From the NCBI GenBank assembly GCA_025345505.1, contig JANVCC010010406.1, positions 11,288,497 to 11,352,496 on the forward strand: a stretch of DNA of 64,000 bases, read 5' to 3'. The stretch comes from Todiramphus chloris collaris. Lineage: Eukaryota; Chordata; Aves; Coraciiformes; Alcedinidae. Shown piece by piece: positions 49,277-60,870 of the stretch. Below the pieces are notes generated by a model. The model was not told where the DNA came from. It ran no database searches and saw only the letters and a list, made by a program, of their open reading frames with translations. The position numbers and the translations under genes are program-made. Each line of letters opens with the position of its first letter. The first letter of the stretch is position 1.

Positions 49277-51634
49277 AAGTTTGTGGGGCTGAAGATAAGA
49301 GCAGAGAATTGTTTATTGATTTGCTTGATGAATTGCATGTTTACAGGAAGGTTTAGAGGAAGCTCTGGAGGGAAAGAGCAGATGGAATAGATGGACTGAC
49401 AGGGAACCTAACCAGGAGAGAGATGGGAGGGGGGACAGTGGTGTGGGCATAATGGAGAAACTGATTGGCACAGGAAGATGGAACGTGACAAGGAGAAAAG
49501 CAAGCAGAAGTGATGCAGTGCAGGCCACAGATGAGAAGCGAAACTAGAATTTGATGTGAAAATCTAAAGAAAGGTACTGACATGAGATGAAAAGGAGAAG
49601 CCAGAGATGGAACACGTGGTTCCAAGTGGTTCAGATGGAAAGACTGGAGGGCGATAAGGCAAGAGGCCTGGTAACTGTAAGTTGTCAAAGTTAAGGAATG
49701 AAGTAATAAGGCTTCAAGGCTAGGGGAATAAAAATAATAATGAGTACAGCAAGGCATCAGCAGGTCCCAGAGGGCATATGGAAAGGGAGGACAGCAAGGC
49801 CAGTGCAGCTGCCTGTAGCTACACAAGAGAGGAGAGGTCCAAACTCCTGTGTGTACTCAGTTCTCATGGTGACACCAACAGGCACCACGTCAAAGATAAA
49901 ATATAAAGGGAGAGGAGGACCAGGAACAGGTCATAGAATGAAAGGCAAAAGAGCAGAAAGAGACTAATGTGGACCTCAATTCTGTTGGCAGTGTGATGTG
50001 AAATGAAGATTGCAGTCAACAAGAGGTTAATGGCTATCTGCTACCTGAAGCAAGCCACATCTCCAGGTGGGCACACAGGCTGCTCAAGGGATGAGGCTAA
50101 TTAAATGTGAACGTGAGATTCACAGAAAAACAAAGGAACCTAATAAGAGTTTCTCTAAGGTGAACAATGGGACGGGAGTGGAATAATTCAGAGCTGGATA
50201 CTCTCACTTTATTTTGGGGCAAAGACTCTTAATTACAATAAGTCATTTAGGGGCTGGCAGATGAAAGGGAAGAGAGAACTATTCCCTGTTTCTTGGCTAT
50301 GCCCACAGTCCAGCAGCCAAAGGCTTCCACGTTAAGGGTAGGAAATACAAACAGAGGGGATTTCACATAATTTCCTATACTCTGTGGAAGTTATCATTGC
50401 AGACAAAACATGTCACCATGGATGGAGGTGGAAACGTTTTCATACCAGCATCCAGAAGCATACACCTGTGAGTAGATGACAGCTGCACTAACTGCAGGTT
50501 TTCTTTAAGTTGTTGGACAAAGTTAAAAGTTTGGAAAGGTGTTCTACCATAGTGTATCAAAACCAGGACTATCTGAATTTATCAGTGCTGTTGGAATAGA
50601 AATTTACCCTGAACTTATTGATGTCATTTTGGGGTTCTTTGAATATATACACTAAACTAACATGTTGAATGAGCAATAGAAAGAAATTGCTATGATGTTG
50701 AGCAGCTCCTTCGCTTTGTGTGTCTGGGCATTATGATAATGACTTCTTCAGTAAACTACTGTGAGGTTACTACCTACAGAGGAAAACAGACATGTAAGTG
50801 TCATGCATTGTTACAACGCTGATGAGAAACGGAGCACAGCCTCACTGCCTTTACTTCCTAGAGAGGAAAATCGTTAGTCAAGAGAATGAATTTTATTTTT
50901 TTTTAAGTATCTTGTGAAAGTTTAGTTAATCATTTTAATTTATCACTTACCTCTAAGAAAGGTGAATGTGGGTACCTTACAACAATGAAGCCAGTCAGAC
51001 AAAAATCAAATTTATGAACCGGCCCCCTTTACAGTTCATGAGCCTCTGGCTTGCCCCCTCCTCCCTTTTATGCACAGGGTCAAACGTAGTGTAATTCATA
51101 TCCTATGCCATAAATCTCACTAGGCCACCAGAGGGAGCAGCTTTCAGGGGTGCAGGCAGACAGGGAAAGAGTAAAAAAAACTGCAAACGAGCAAAAAATA
51201 TTCACAGTAGAGAGCCTCATTCTCAGAAAAGAACAAAGAAATGTGGCACTCTCACAGCCAGCTGGGTGGTATTTTAAATTTTGTAGCACATAACCTGCTG
51301 TCCACTTCCACTTTAATGCTGAAGTGGACATCAGGTAGGTATTTGCTCTTCACAAATGACTCCATTTAGCAGATATTCCTGTTTTCATTTCTAAACCTTT
51401 TCCTGGGCTAATGTTAACACTTATGCTAGTGGAAGACAGGAATTGCAGCCTTAACACCTCAAGCAGGGTAAGTGTGGGGTCACTTCTCTGAAAAAGTACT
51501 CATTTGGAGGACAATGTCAGGTCAAGCCAATGCTATGAAAACAACCAGTGAAGATTCAGACCATGTTTCCAAGACATCAGTCTTGTTTCAGCACCTTCTG
51601 TAACACCTGTATTTTGGTGTTGTTTTTCCTCCTT

Positions 51635-51800
51635 AAAAGAAGAAAAAAACCAAAACAAACAAACAAAAAAACCCTAAAAAAAACACACCATAAAAACATC
51701 CCCCCCCCCCCCCCCCAAAAAAAAACAGGCAAAAAACCAAACCAACAAAACCCAAACAATTTCAACAAAACCCAAACACAAACAATCAACCAACTCCCCT
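51635..51800 (+). repeat. A/C-rich tract containing C17
   Basis: About 165 bp that is nearly G- and T-free on the plus strand: AAACC, ACAAAC and CCCAAAC words with 17 uninterrupted C at 51700-51716 followed directly by A9. It is the second C17 run in the window and the largest A/C block. Confidence 0.88.
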
Positions 51801-53240
51801 TCTTGGTTTTCTCTAACCTTGGCAAAGGAGCCATTCTCTTAAGCAAACTGCTGTGAGTTGAAGCCTATTGGAATGGACTTTACATCTTGCAGGAGTCATT
51901 AACACAGAAAGCAGGATACTTCTCCATCAGGTGAAGCTGTATGCCCAGGCAGACCACTGTCTCCCTCACTCTGCTTCATAGTCACAGCTAAAGCAACATT
52001 TCTGGGTCAAACAGATAAAGGCATTGTGTTGTGCAGTATCTTGAGGGCCACACACCTATCTGGTAGAAGCAGATATTGATACCCCCTCATCTTTGCTGGC
52101 AAAGACACTTGTAATGACATGGAGATAATTTATGGGGGTTTTTTTAAACACTGATTATTCCTTCTGAAGTGGAGTTTCCCCTCTTTCTGAATTGCCGTTT
52201 TCTTTAGAACACATCTGAATATCATCAGAAATACTTTTTTTTTTCCTTGAATACTCAGAAAGACCAGTGAGGACTCAGCAGGACATTTTTCTCCGAGTAT
52301 TTCATATCAGTGTGTCTGTGAAAAGTGTGACCAGGTGTCAGACTGCTGTCTCTGCCTGCTGCATGGCTGTAAAGCCTGATTTTGCACTAGAGACAGTCTC
52401 TCCTAATTGTCCACATGCATCCATATGTCAGCATGCAGGGGGACACTACTTTTGCCTACGCTGCTTGACTTCTTTAGAAAAAGTCTCCTGAGTAGCAGAA
52501 GTACCTGGTGTACACCAGTATCCCACTCCTTCATGCAGGGCAGACCTTACTGCCATACCTAAAAAAAAAGCATGCAAAAGCCTGGGCAGTACAGATGCAG
52601 CCAAAGTGCACTGATTCAGCTGAAGAATTCAAGTTCACAACAAGTATTAAACGTAATGGCAGTATCTAAAGACTCTGTTGTAATTTCCTGGAACCCCTGT
52701 GGTCAATTTATGGAATCAGGAACAAGGGGAGAGATGACTAAGATGTAACACTGAGGCTTATGGTCCCTTTGGGACCTTTGTTCCCAAAACAGCAACTGTC
52801 ACTTCCTCCATGCACCATAGGAAGTGTTTGGTGTCTAAGAGAGACACCTCCCTGGCATGAAATGCTAGGGACAACAATGTCTAAGGTATGAAAGTGCATG
52901 ACTCACAGCTACATCCAGATGAGGTTCTCAGCTACAGCCTCTGTTTTGAAGCAGACATCTGGGCTTTGTTGCTGTGGTGTTTCAAGGAGGAAGGTCTTTC
53001 CCTGTGCCCTGTTGAACGTACAACCAAATATACCTCAATGGTCCTGAGAGCAAGAGCTTACTTGAAGACAGAAACCAGCTTTCAAATCCTCCTTTGATTT
53101 GATTCAGAGCAAGAACTTAAATGCAGGTCTTCCATTCCCCAGGCTATGCCCAAATGAGCTTTTTTCTCTTGAAGCTATATAAATCCCTTCATATAAATTA
53201 TTAAGTATTCATTGGGCCAGACAGGGAAATGGGAAATGTA

Positions 53241-53450
53241 AGGGAGTGACTCTCCAGCCTGCTGGATAGCATGCTCATCTGGGATGTGGGCGAGTCAGGT
53301 CCAAACCTCTGCTGCATTGACTAGTTAATTATTCATACAAAATAGAACAGCTTCTATGGGAGACAGAGAGTGCAATTATCCAACAGATTGACAGTGGATC
53401 TACTCTCCTGGGATGTGGGAGAGCTGAGGTCAATCCCCATACCAAATCAG
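53241..53450 (+). mobile_element. Pair of tRNA-like SINE-type units
   Basis: Two related segments about 129 bp apart share CTGGGATGTGGGNGAG followed by a GGTC(C/A)A box B-like word: 53279-53309 and 53408-53438. The first also has a box A-like GGATAGCATGCTCATCTGG (53264-53282) about 30 bp before box B, resembling a tRNA-derived SINE head. The second is shorter upstream and its box A is not clear. The remainder between them is unlike either. This looks like an ancient dimeric or double insertion of a tRNA-derived repeat. I cannot assign a family. Confidence 0.5.
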
Positions 53451-56400
53451 GGTGAGGGAAGTTTTGAGAATGGCCTGTTACTTCACAAGTTAGTGACAAC
53501 AATTTGGTTGTTGGGTGGAGTGCACAGGTACAGATAATTCAGGTAGGCTACAAATTCTTTTTCCCTTGGTACAACAGCTCTCCTGTCATGAAGACTCATG
53601 TACAGGAGTGAGACTTCTTTGTTGTACAGAAATAGGTTGTACATCAGGCAAACAATAACAGATTTCCTCTACAGTAGTGGGGCAGGGGGGGAGATCAAAA
53701 GCATTTCCTGAATGCAATTAATGTTACTAATAACAATTTAGTGAGACAATTTCTTCTCCAGAAGTTTTAGTTGACTGTAAAGTAGTCTAGATGTCCAGTT
53801 TCAACGACAGATCTGTGTCTGAGAGGTATCCAAAGTCATCTGAGAGGAGCCCCACTCAGGTTCCCATGCTGCACTTTGTATCATGATGCAGCCAGTCATG
53901 CAGCAATGGGAGTACCCCGACACTCAGTACTAAGCAGCAGCAGAGCCTCCTCTGGGAACATGAGAGTCCCAGGCCTTGCTAAGTGACACATGCTGTCCCT
54001 GCAGTGCTCTCTCCATTAGCCATCTAAAATTGCTCCTTCCCCTTTGCTCCCTTACTTCAGTCTTTTGGTGTTTTAACCCTGCTTGAAATACACACCACAA
54101 TAGCTGATGATTTTTCTAGACCTTACATCTAGAACTATAAAACAGCCTGCAAAGAGACAGTACAAGTGAGCAGTATGTGATACGGTTTTGTTTTAATCAG
54201 TTTGTAGATTCCAGTCATTGGGAGATTCTAATTCATATGGCAATATCAGTTAATGGAAGGGCATAGCCCCTCCTAGGTTCTTGTACTAAAAATGCTGGTA
54301 GAATCAATGAGTGATAGTGTGCACCTCCCACTGACATTAAGAGGGATCTGATCCACCCAATATACTTGTGGCAGCCCTTTCAGTGAGAATAGTTCCATGT
54401 CCTCCATATGGGTAAGCCACAAATGAATAGAAATAAACATTTTTCTAGGTTTTTTGCAAATTAAACAAGTAATAACATTGCATGACTTTATAGCCTGACT
54501 ATGTAACCTGCAGCATGTCTTTACACGCGGTATTAGAATGTCATTGTCATCTCACCGCAGATGGGACAGGGGTTCCTCCTCAAAGTAAAGTTTCCCAGGG
54601 AAGCGTGCTGGGGAAAGTTTTTGGAAGCCAAGTCCCTTTACAGTGATCAGATCCAAATGTAGAGTTATTGCAGGGTAAGGAGCAGGGAAAATGCTTAAAT
54701 CTTATCAGTGTCAATATGGGTGTAGGACCAGGGTCCAAAAATACATTTGGCTTTGGGTTGTTGCCTTGTCTGACCTCCAAGAGACAGTGAACATTTAGCT
54801 GGAGGAGCTAATGGGAAGGAGCAGAAGAGTTACTTTAACATGCAAAATAACATTTACGAAGTACTCAAATTCAAGAAACTAATCCAGAAAACCCACACTC
54901 CGGTATCTTCAAAGCTTGTGTGATCTTGGAGTAATGGAGTATAAACTTAGCCATCCTAAAATTCCATGTCCACTTGCCAGTGTGCACATAATCTCATCGT
55001 TCCGGCTACACAGTGGCTATACAGGCTGCATGCCTTTGTGCAGAGAGTAAAGCTCCTTTCTGGTGGTACTTCTCAGCACCAGAGTCTGAGAGATGAGCCT
55101 GTCTCTTCACAGGCTGTGCTTAAGTATCTTGTTGTCTGCTCCAGTGAAGGCTTATAAAAGATAGTAGGCAGTAGTTTTTGTGGCTGTGTTTTAAAGAGAA
55201 GGAGGCTGGTTCAGCTTGTCAGCCAAAGACTCTGAATCCCAAGTAATCAAAGTGCTGGGCTCCAGCAAGGAACAGCAGCTTCAACACAGCATTGCTCTGC
55301 ACTAGATGCTGGTGACTTCTCCACATGGACCTCCTCAGCGTGTGTGTCATTGTGACTCAGCTTCCTTAGACGCCTCACTCTTTCCAGACACTAGACCCAG
55401 GCTTTCATTTTGGGTCTCTAATTCACCTGCTGGGTCAACAGGCTTTCACTTTCAGGAACCATGAAAGAATCATTTTGACTTGCCTTTGGTGATTTCTCTT
55501 CATCCACGCCATGTGAAAAGGCAGATCCATGTCTCTGATACCACGGCTTGTGCTTTGAATCCCACATGGCAATGTGCACTCCCTAAGTTACTAACATAAA
55601 AAGGGAAATTATGGCAGCTTTCTTTCCTTCTTTTGCAGATATTTTTTCCCTTCAAAAATTGCACAACCAGTAGAAAGGCACAATACATACTTCTTTTTTT
55701 TGCTTTGGGGCTATATAACATAAGTTACATAGCAGATGTGTTTAGGAAATAGTTTGCAACTTTGCTTAACCTACAAATTTATTAACATTGCTACACTTTT
55801 TTTTATCCAATAAATAGTTAATGTGAAAATGAACTACACTATTGCAGGAGTATGTGTACTTGATTTATAGAACCAGTATATGAAGCTGAACACAATAAAT
55901 TATCAGTGTAATTACAGGGCAATTCTCTCTCTTCCACATCATGCAATTTTATTTTAGATTTGAACAATACACATGTATGGTTTGTCTGGTTTTTAATAGC
56001 TACCATATTGCTCATCCATTCTGTTAGTTATATAACTTTATTTAACATACCCCATCTCCACATGGTTCTCCATTTGTTTTTATAAGTTTCCTCTTGAAGG
56101 GAATTGCCACTCATTGGTGGCCATTTTATTGATTTCAACTCAGAGCTGATTTCCAAGTTCTGTTCTACAAGCAGATACGAACTGCCTCTAAAAGCATCCT
56201 TATATAAATGAAGTATCTCTTAAATGGCATGTACTAAGCTGGAATTGTGCATGGCCTGACATTATCATCATGTTACTTTGTTCACAGATATTTACTCCAT
56301 TCACTCCATTCTGCCTTCAAAAAGCAGGAATGGGTCTTTCTATGATTCCCAGTTGTGCTTCAGATGTTGTCTGTTCAATCTGTTTTTCACTAGGTCTGTC

Positions 56401-57625
56401 AGTGGATATCACCCCAAAACATGTGCCCTTCAGTAACACTGAATAATTCTTGCAAGAAAGGAAAAGCTCTCTGCAATCTCTTGCAAATTCATCCTGACAT
56501 TGCTCTTAAAGCTTGCTGCACTACAACCTGAGCTACTTGCCTTGGTCATGGCTGAAATTGTACTTCTATGTAATATTTAATCTTTGCTTTGCAGGGATTC
56601 ACCTAGCAGGTGGTTAGTGAAGGTAAACCCACCAAACGAAAGGTTATTCTCAACATCCACTTACAGGGGAATAGTTCCAGCATTACAGGTGTATTTTTTC
56701 ACAGTGGTTTTTTTTTTCTGGAGTCATGATTGTGAAAAAAGTGACTGTCAAATTCTTTCCCAACTCATCCTTCTGTGCACCAAACCTACTTTGGTGTCTT
56801 TCAGTCTTTGTTTATGTCTTTACTTGACCTTGTGTGAATCATCTGTTATTTCAGCTGGTTTTGTCCTAGGCTTTTTTGCCTGTTTGCTGATCAATACCAG
56901 TGATCCAACTGAATCCAGTCCCAGTGCCATGACAGTATAAACTTGGTAGCTGCATTGTTACTGATGCTTAGTACTTTCCAGTGCCTGAGAAGTTAATCTG
57001 CACATCTGCCAGACTTTCACAGAACCATCATTCTTTTTTCTGGTTGCAGTTTTATTGCCAGTGGATGTAATAAGAAACATTACATTTCTCTTAGGTACCT
57101 ATTACTTTTCTAAAATATTTAAGATTTTGTTGGATCATTCTTTAGTTTAGCTCTAAAGACACACATCAAAAACCATCCTTTGCCATGTGGTCTGTATTCA
57201 GTGTCATGCTGATAGCTGTCCTTCTTTTATCTAATTTTCACTGTTTTCCATGCTTCCCTGGAAAAAGTCTGTTTTTCACAAATAACCCATGTATAAAGAT
57301 TGCACCAGAGAATGCAGTATTGCTTATAGCCATGCCTGAAGTCATTCAGTCATCCACAGCAAAGAAGTTAAGCAGTGAAATTTATTTCACTTCTGGTGCC
57401 ACACTACAGAACGCACTCAAAAATACATTTGCAAGAAAGAACAGCAGCCTTATTGAATCTACTAAGTTATGAGCAATTCTCCATATGCTAGGAGATGTTT
57501 CCATTTATGATAATAAATAATTATGCACACATGGAGACCATGCCAATGCAGATAATCTGGAACTACAAGACTACAGTTTTTTCCTTGCTTATGAGTAAGT
57601 TTATGGCTGCTTGCTCTGATTACTT

Positions 57626-57646
57626 AAAAAAAAAAAAAAAAAAAAA
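57626..57646. repeat. Poly-A run, A21
   Basis: Twenty-one uninterrupted A. It could be a retroposed tail, but no element was recognised upstream and no flanking duplication was seen. Confidence 0.85.
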
Positions 57647-59652
57647 GATAGAAGCTAAACAGAAAACCAATGCAAACTGGCAAGAAAGATAACCGTGCCC
57701 CCTCTGAAGGCAGTAGATGGCTGCAGGAGTTTTCATTTACTCCAACCAGTGGTATTTTTAAGCAACTATTAATCTTGAGGTGATAACATCTACCCTACAA
57801 TGCCAAGTGACTTTGAAGCTGAGTTCACCATCCATCTCCACTGCTTACCTGTTGCTGCACTTGCTCAGGGAAAACCTCATGTATTGCAATACAACAGTAT
57901 TACTCTCCCATTATTAGCCTGTTACTAGAGATGCTGAAGTTGGCTTTCCAAGGTTACTCAGGAGGCAATGGAAAACTGAAATCAGTTCGCTTAATATTTT
58001 CTACCATCTCCATTCAATGCAAGCAGACCTGAATTTGTTTTTCACAGAACATTTCCCCTCAGAAATTTCTTCAGGTGTTACAATGACACACTGACATTTT
58101 GTGCAGAGAATTTAGCAGCCTTTAATACACAGGGAAACAGAAAGGTTTATGTATACTATGTAGTCAGTTATCACAACTGACAACATTTCTGATTGACCGG
58201 AAATAATTCTCTGATGACATCAGAAAATCAGGGCTGCACTGTCAGCCCTGGTTGAGAATATGGTTGGTTAGGATTTGAGGTTTGGTTCAGCATCAGCCCA
58301 GAAAAATACTACAAAGGTGCAAGGAGAGGGGAGGTGATCTGGATTGCTCATGGCTAGGCAGAACAAATTGTCTTCATTAAAGATTTGTCTAAAACTACTA
58401 TTCACAAAGAAAAATATTGGGTCATATGGGCCTTGCATGGGCAAAACTCTCATTTGCTTCAGCAACTGCCTCTTAATATAAACCATTTCCACACATGGAC
58501 CTCTCTCTCTGCATCTGTGTTTTTAATACCTTGCCATTTGCACTCATGTTCCTTAAGGCAAAACTCTGCTTTTGGTTACACAAGTGAAAATGCAGTAGCT
58601 TTTCTCCATATTAACATTACCATAGTGAAAAGCAAAATTTGACCTAAAACTCTGAAACAGTTTTTATGTGTATTTTTGTTGGTGTGTCAGCAAAGTATAA
58701 CAAAATACCCTGCCAGCAGTCAGGTAAGTGGTATTTTCAAATTTCCCATGGAAAGAGCAAGAATACAAAGCCTGTTCTGAAAGGGATTGTTTCCAGCACT
58801 GTAACCAATTTCACGGCTGATAACACACACATCTACCAGCAGATAAGCAAAGAAAATATGCTTGTGTGATTAACTACATCTCTGATGCACTGCACGGTGC
58901 ATGAGTTGCATTTTTTCCTCTTCTTAACTTCAGAGCTACTTAGCAATGCTGTTCCCATTGGATTCAACAAATTCCTATTAGCTTATTGTGAACAGGTCTT
59001 GTATGCAACTAAGCATTTCAGATTGCAAGATGTCAGAAGTGATGCCTCAAAGTCCAGTGGGAGACTATACAAGCATTTCAAACAAAACATTGTTCTCATA
59101 TGTTCTTAATCTACAGTCTTCCCTAGCTGAAGTGGGGCCATCATAAGCAAAGTTTTGGCCACCCAGCTCACAGTAAGGAACTTTCCACTTCTGATACAAT
59201 GCAGAAGTGAACCTTCCTTATGAACCTTCCATAAGATCTTCTCAAGTTTTCTCTTCAAGATTTTAAAGAACACCACATACAATATTTAATTTTAATCGTA
59301 AATTTTAATTTAAACATATATATAAATTCCTGAAGAAAATTGTCTTCAATCTTGTGTTCTGTTCTGTTCTGTTAGTTTGCATAAGTTTCATCAGAGAGTG
59401 TAAGACAAGACTACAGAAGTGACAATAAAAAGACAGTAAGGTGATTTATGAATCCAATCTGAGAACATACTGCAGAGAAAGGGAGGTTTATCCGAACATA
59501 CTATTCTGGTTTAAGCCCTTTTCCAGTCAGTGACTTTGGAGAACTTCTGGTTTCATATAATCTCCAAATGGGCATTTTTCATGAGGCTGAAATTTCTCCT
59601 ACTGAAACTGGAGTCCAAAGAACAAGAGATCAGAAAATCCATGCTACATCCC

Positions 59653-59688
59653 AACACTTATATTCCTCGTAACACTTATATTCCTGGT
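59653..59688. repeat. 18-bp tandem duplication
   Basis: AACACTTATATTCCTCGT is followed directly by the same 18-mer with one change (C to G at the 16th base). A simple local duplication. Confidence 0.9.
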
Positions 59689-60683
59689 AAACGGTCTAAA
59701 AAGAGATGACAAATGTATTTCTTACAAATAATATAACTCTGTGAATATTCAAACTGAACTCTGTATGAGTAGCTTCCAGTGAGGAAAACATGCTATGTTA
59801 GTACTAATTTCTGCTGGATGGAAATATGTTTGTGATTTGTTTGTATTTTATTTTTTAAACACTGCATTTTGGAAAACATGCAAACAATGTTTTGTTAACT
59901 AAGGCTAAATTTTCTATTATAGAGTCAGCTTGTGCCATACACTTAGTTTCTGGCTGATAAAGTCAGTTTTCGTCACAAAGGTTAATATGTACAGTAACAG
60001 TAAAAGTGCCTCTTAGTGGTTTAAGTTGCATTCAACAACTCATTGTCAATGGTACAGCTTTATCACTACTCTTGTCTGGTTACTTGAGGCCACTATAATT
60101 CTCCAACAATGACTGCCCACAGCACACACTTCCTATCAGCAAGTTACTGCCAGTGGCCCACACTAGGGGTATCGCTGCATTGCTGGAACGCTTTACTCAT
60201 GCAGGGCAGTGAGCTCCCTGTTGCTGCTGCCTGCTGCAGCAATATAGTGCTAAACAAGAAGACAAAATATTAAATAGGCCTATACTGATGATCTAATAGA
60301 GTGTATTTCATTAACCAGTTTATAAACAATATTCATAGCTGACTGTCATGCAAGAAGTATGACAGATAATTGATTTTATGATTATGCAGCATGTGACAGG
60401 GATTAGGACAAAGTCCTGAGAAGTCCCAAGCATTCCTAAATTTAGGCCAAAGTCAGACTTTCTGACCATGATGATCAATGCAATATATGCTAACATAGCT
60501 TACCTTTTTGAATCATCTTTGAAGAATAAACAAGAGGAGACTGACTATATGAAATTACTTACATGCTATTGGGTGAAACAGAGTTATAGCAATGTCGAAA
60601 AGTTTTGGGCAGAAAGGGTATGTGCACTGTAACCAGATGAAACAAGAGAATGAGGCCAGAGAGACAGAATAGGTCACAGTCTT

Positions 60684-60870
60684 ATTCACAGAATCACAGG
60701 TTGCAAAAGATCTATAAGATCACCACATCCAACCACCAACAAAAATGACCAATAAACAATCAAACCAAACCAAAACCTAACAAATAAACAAAAAACCAGA
60801 ACTGAAACAAAAAACACCTCACCATCCCACTAGAGCACGTCTTGAAGTGCCTCATCAACAAGTTTTTTGC
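60684..60870 (-). mobile_element. CR1 LINE 3' end with internal A/C expansion, reverse strand
   Basis: The plus strand begins TTCACAGAATCACAGG and AAGATCTATAAGATCA, the reverse complement of the CR1 terminus of the ATTCTGTG-type subfamily. Homology resumes at ACCATCCCACTAGAGCACGT and continues to about 60870 (TGAAGTGCCTCATC, AAGTTTTTTG). Between them, 60738-60815 is an A/C-rich stretch of about 78 bp that replaces a much shorter C/A segment in CR1. It is 5'-truncated and non-coding. The family assignment is good; the boundary at high coordinates is approximate. Confidence 0.75.
60738..60815 (+). repeat. A/C-rich expansion inside CR1 fragment
   Basis: CCAACAAAAATGACC, AATAAACAATC, CAAACCAAACCAAAACC and AAATAAACAAAAAACC words on the plus strand. 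It lies inside a CR1 3' end, which gives its possible origin: the CAACC-rich segment of the CR1 3' UTR. Confidence 0.75.

Larger units (their letters stand above)
48004..53240. other. Intergenic DNA, no gene recognised
   Basis: AT-rich unique sequence. It includes a GTTT microsatellite near 48632-48650, a CT/T tract (49242-49276) and a large A/C tract with poly-C (51635-51800). The minus-strand frame at 49353-49826 (157 codons) is leucine-, proline- and serine-rich, opposite an AG-rich region, with no domain signature; I treat it as compositional. Confidence 0.5.
53451..60683. other. Intergenic DNA, no gene recognised
   Basis: More than seven kilobases of AT-rich unique sequence. It contains an A21 run (57626-57646), a GTTCT microsatellite (59354-59377) and a perfect-length 18-bp tandem duplication (59653-59688). 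The frame at 56584-56940 is cysteine/leucine-rich with no recognisable domain. Confidence 0.55.

Noticed and set aside
49353-49826. 157-codon minus-strand frame with a leucine-rich, possibly membrane-type protein
   Set aside because: It lies opposite an AG-rich region, which yields leucine, proline and serine codons by composition; no domain or signal was seen.
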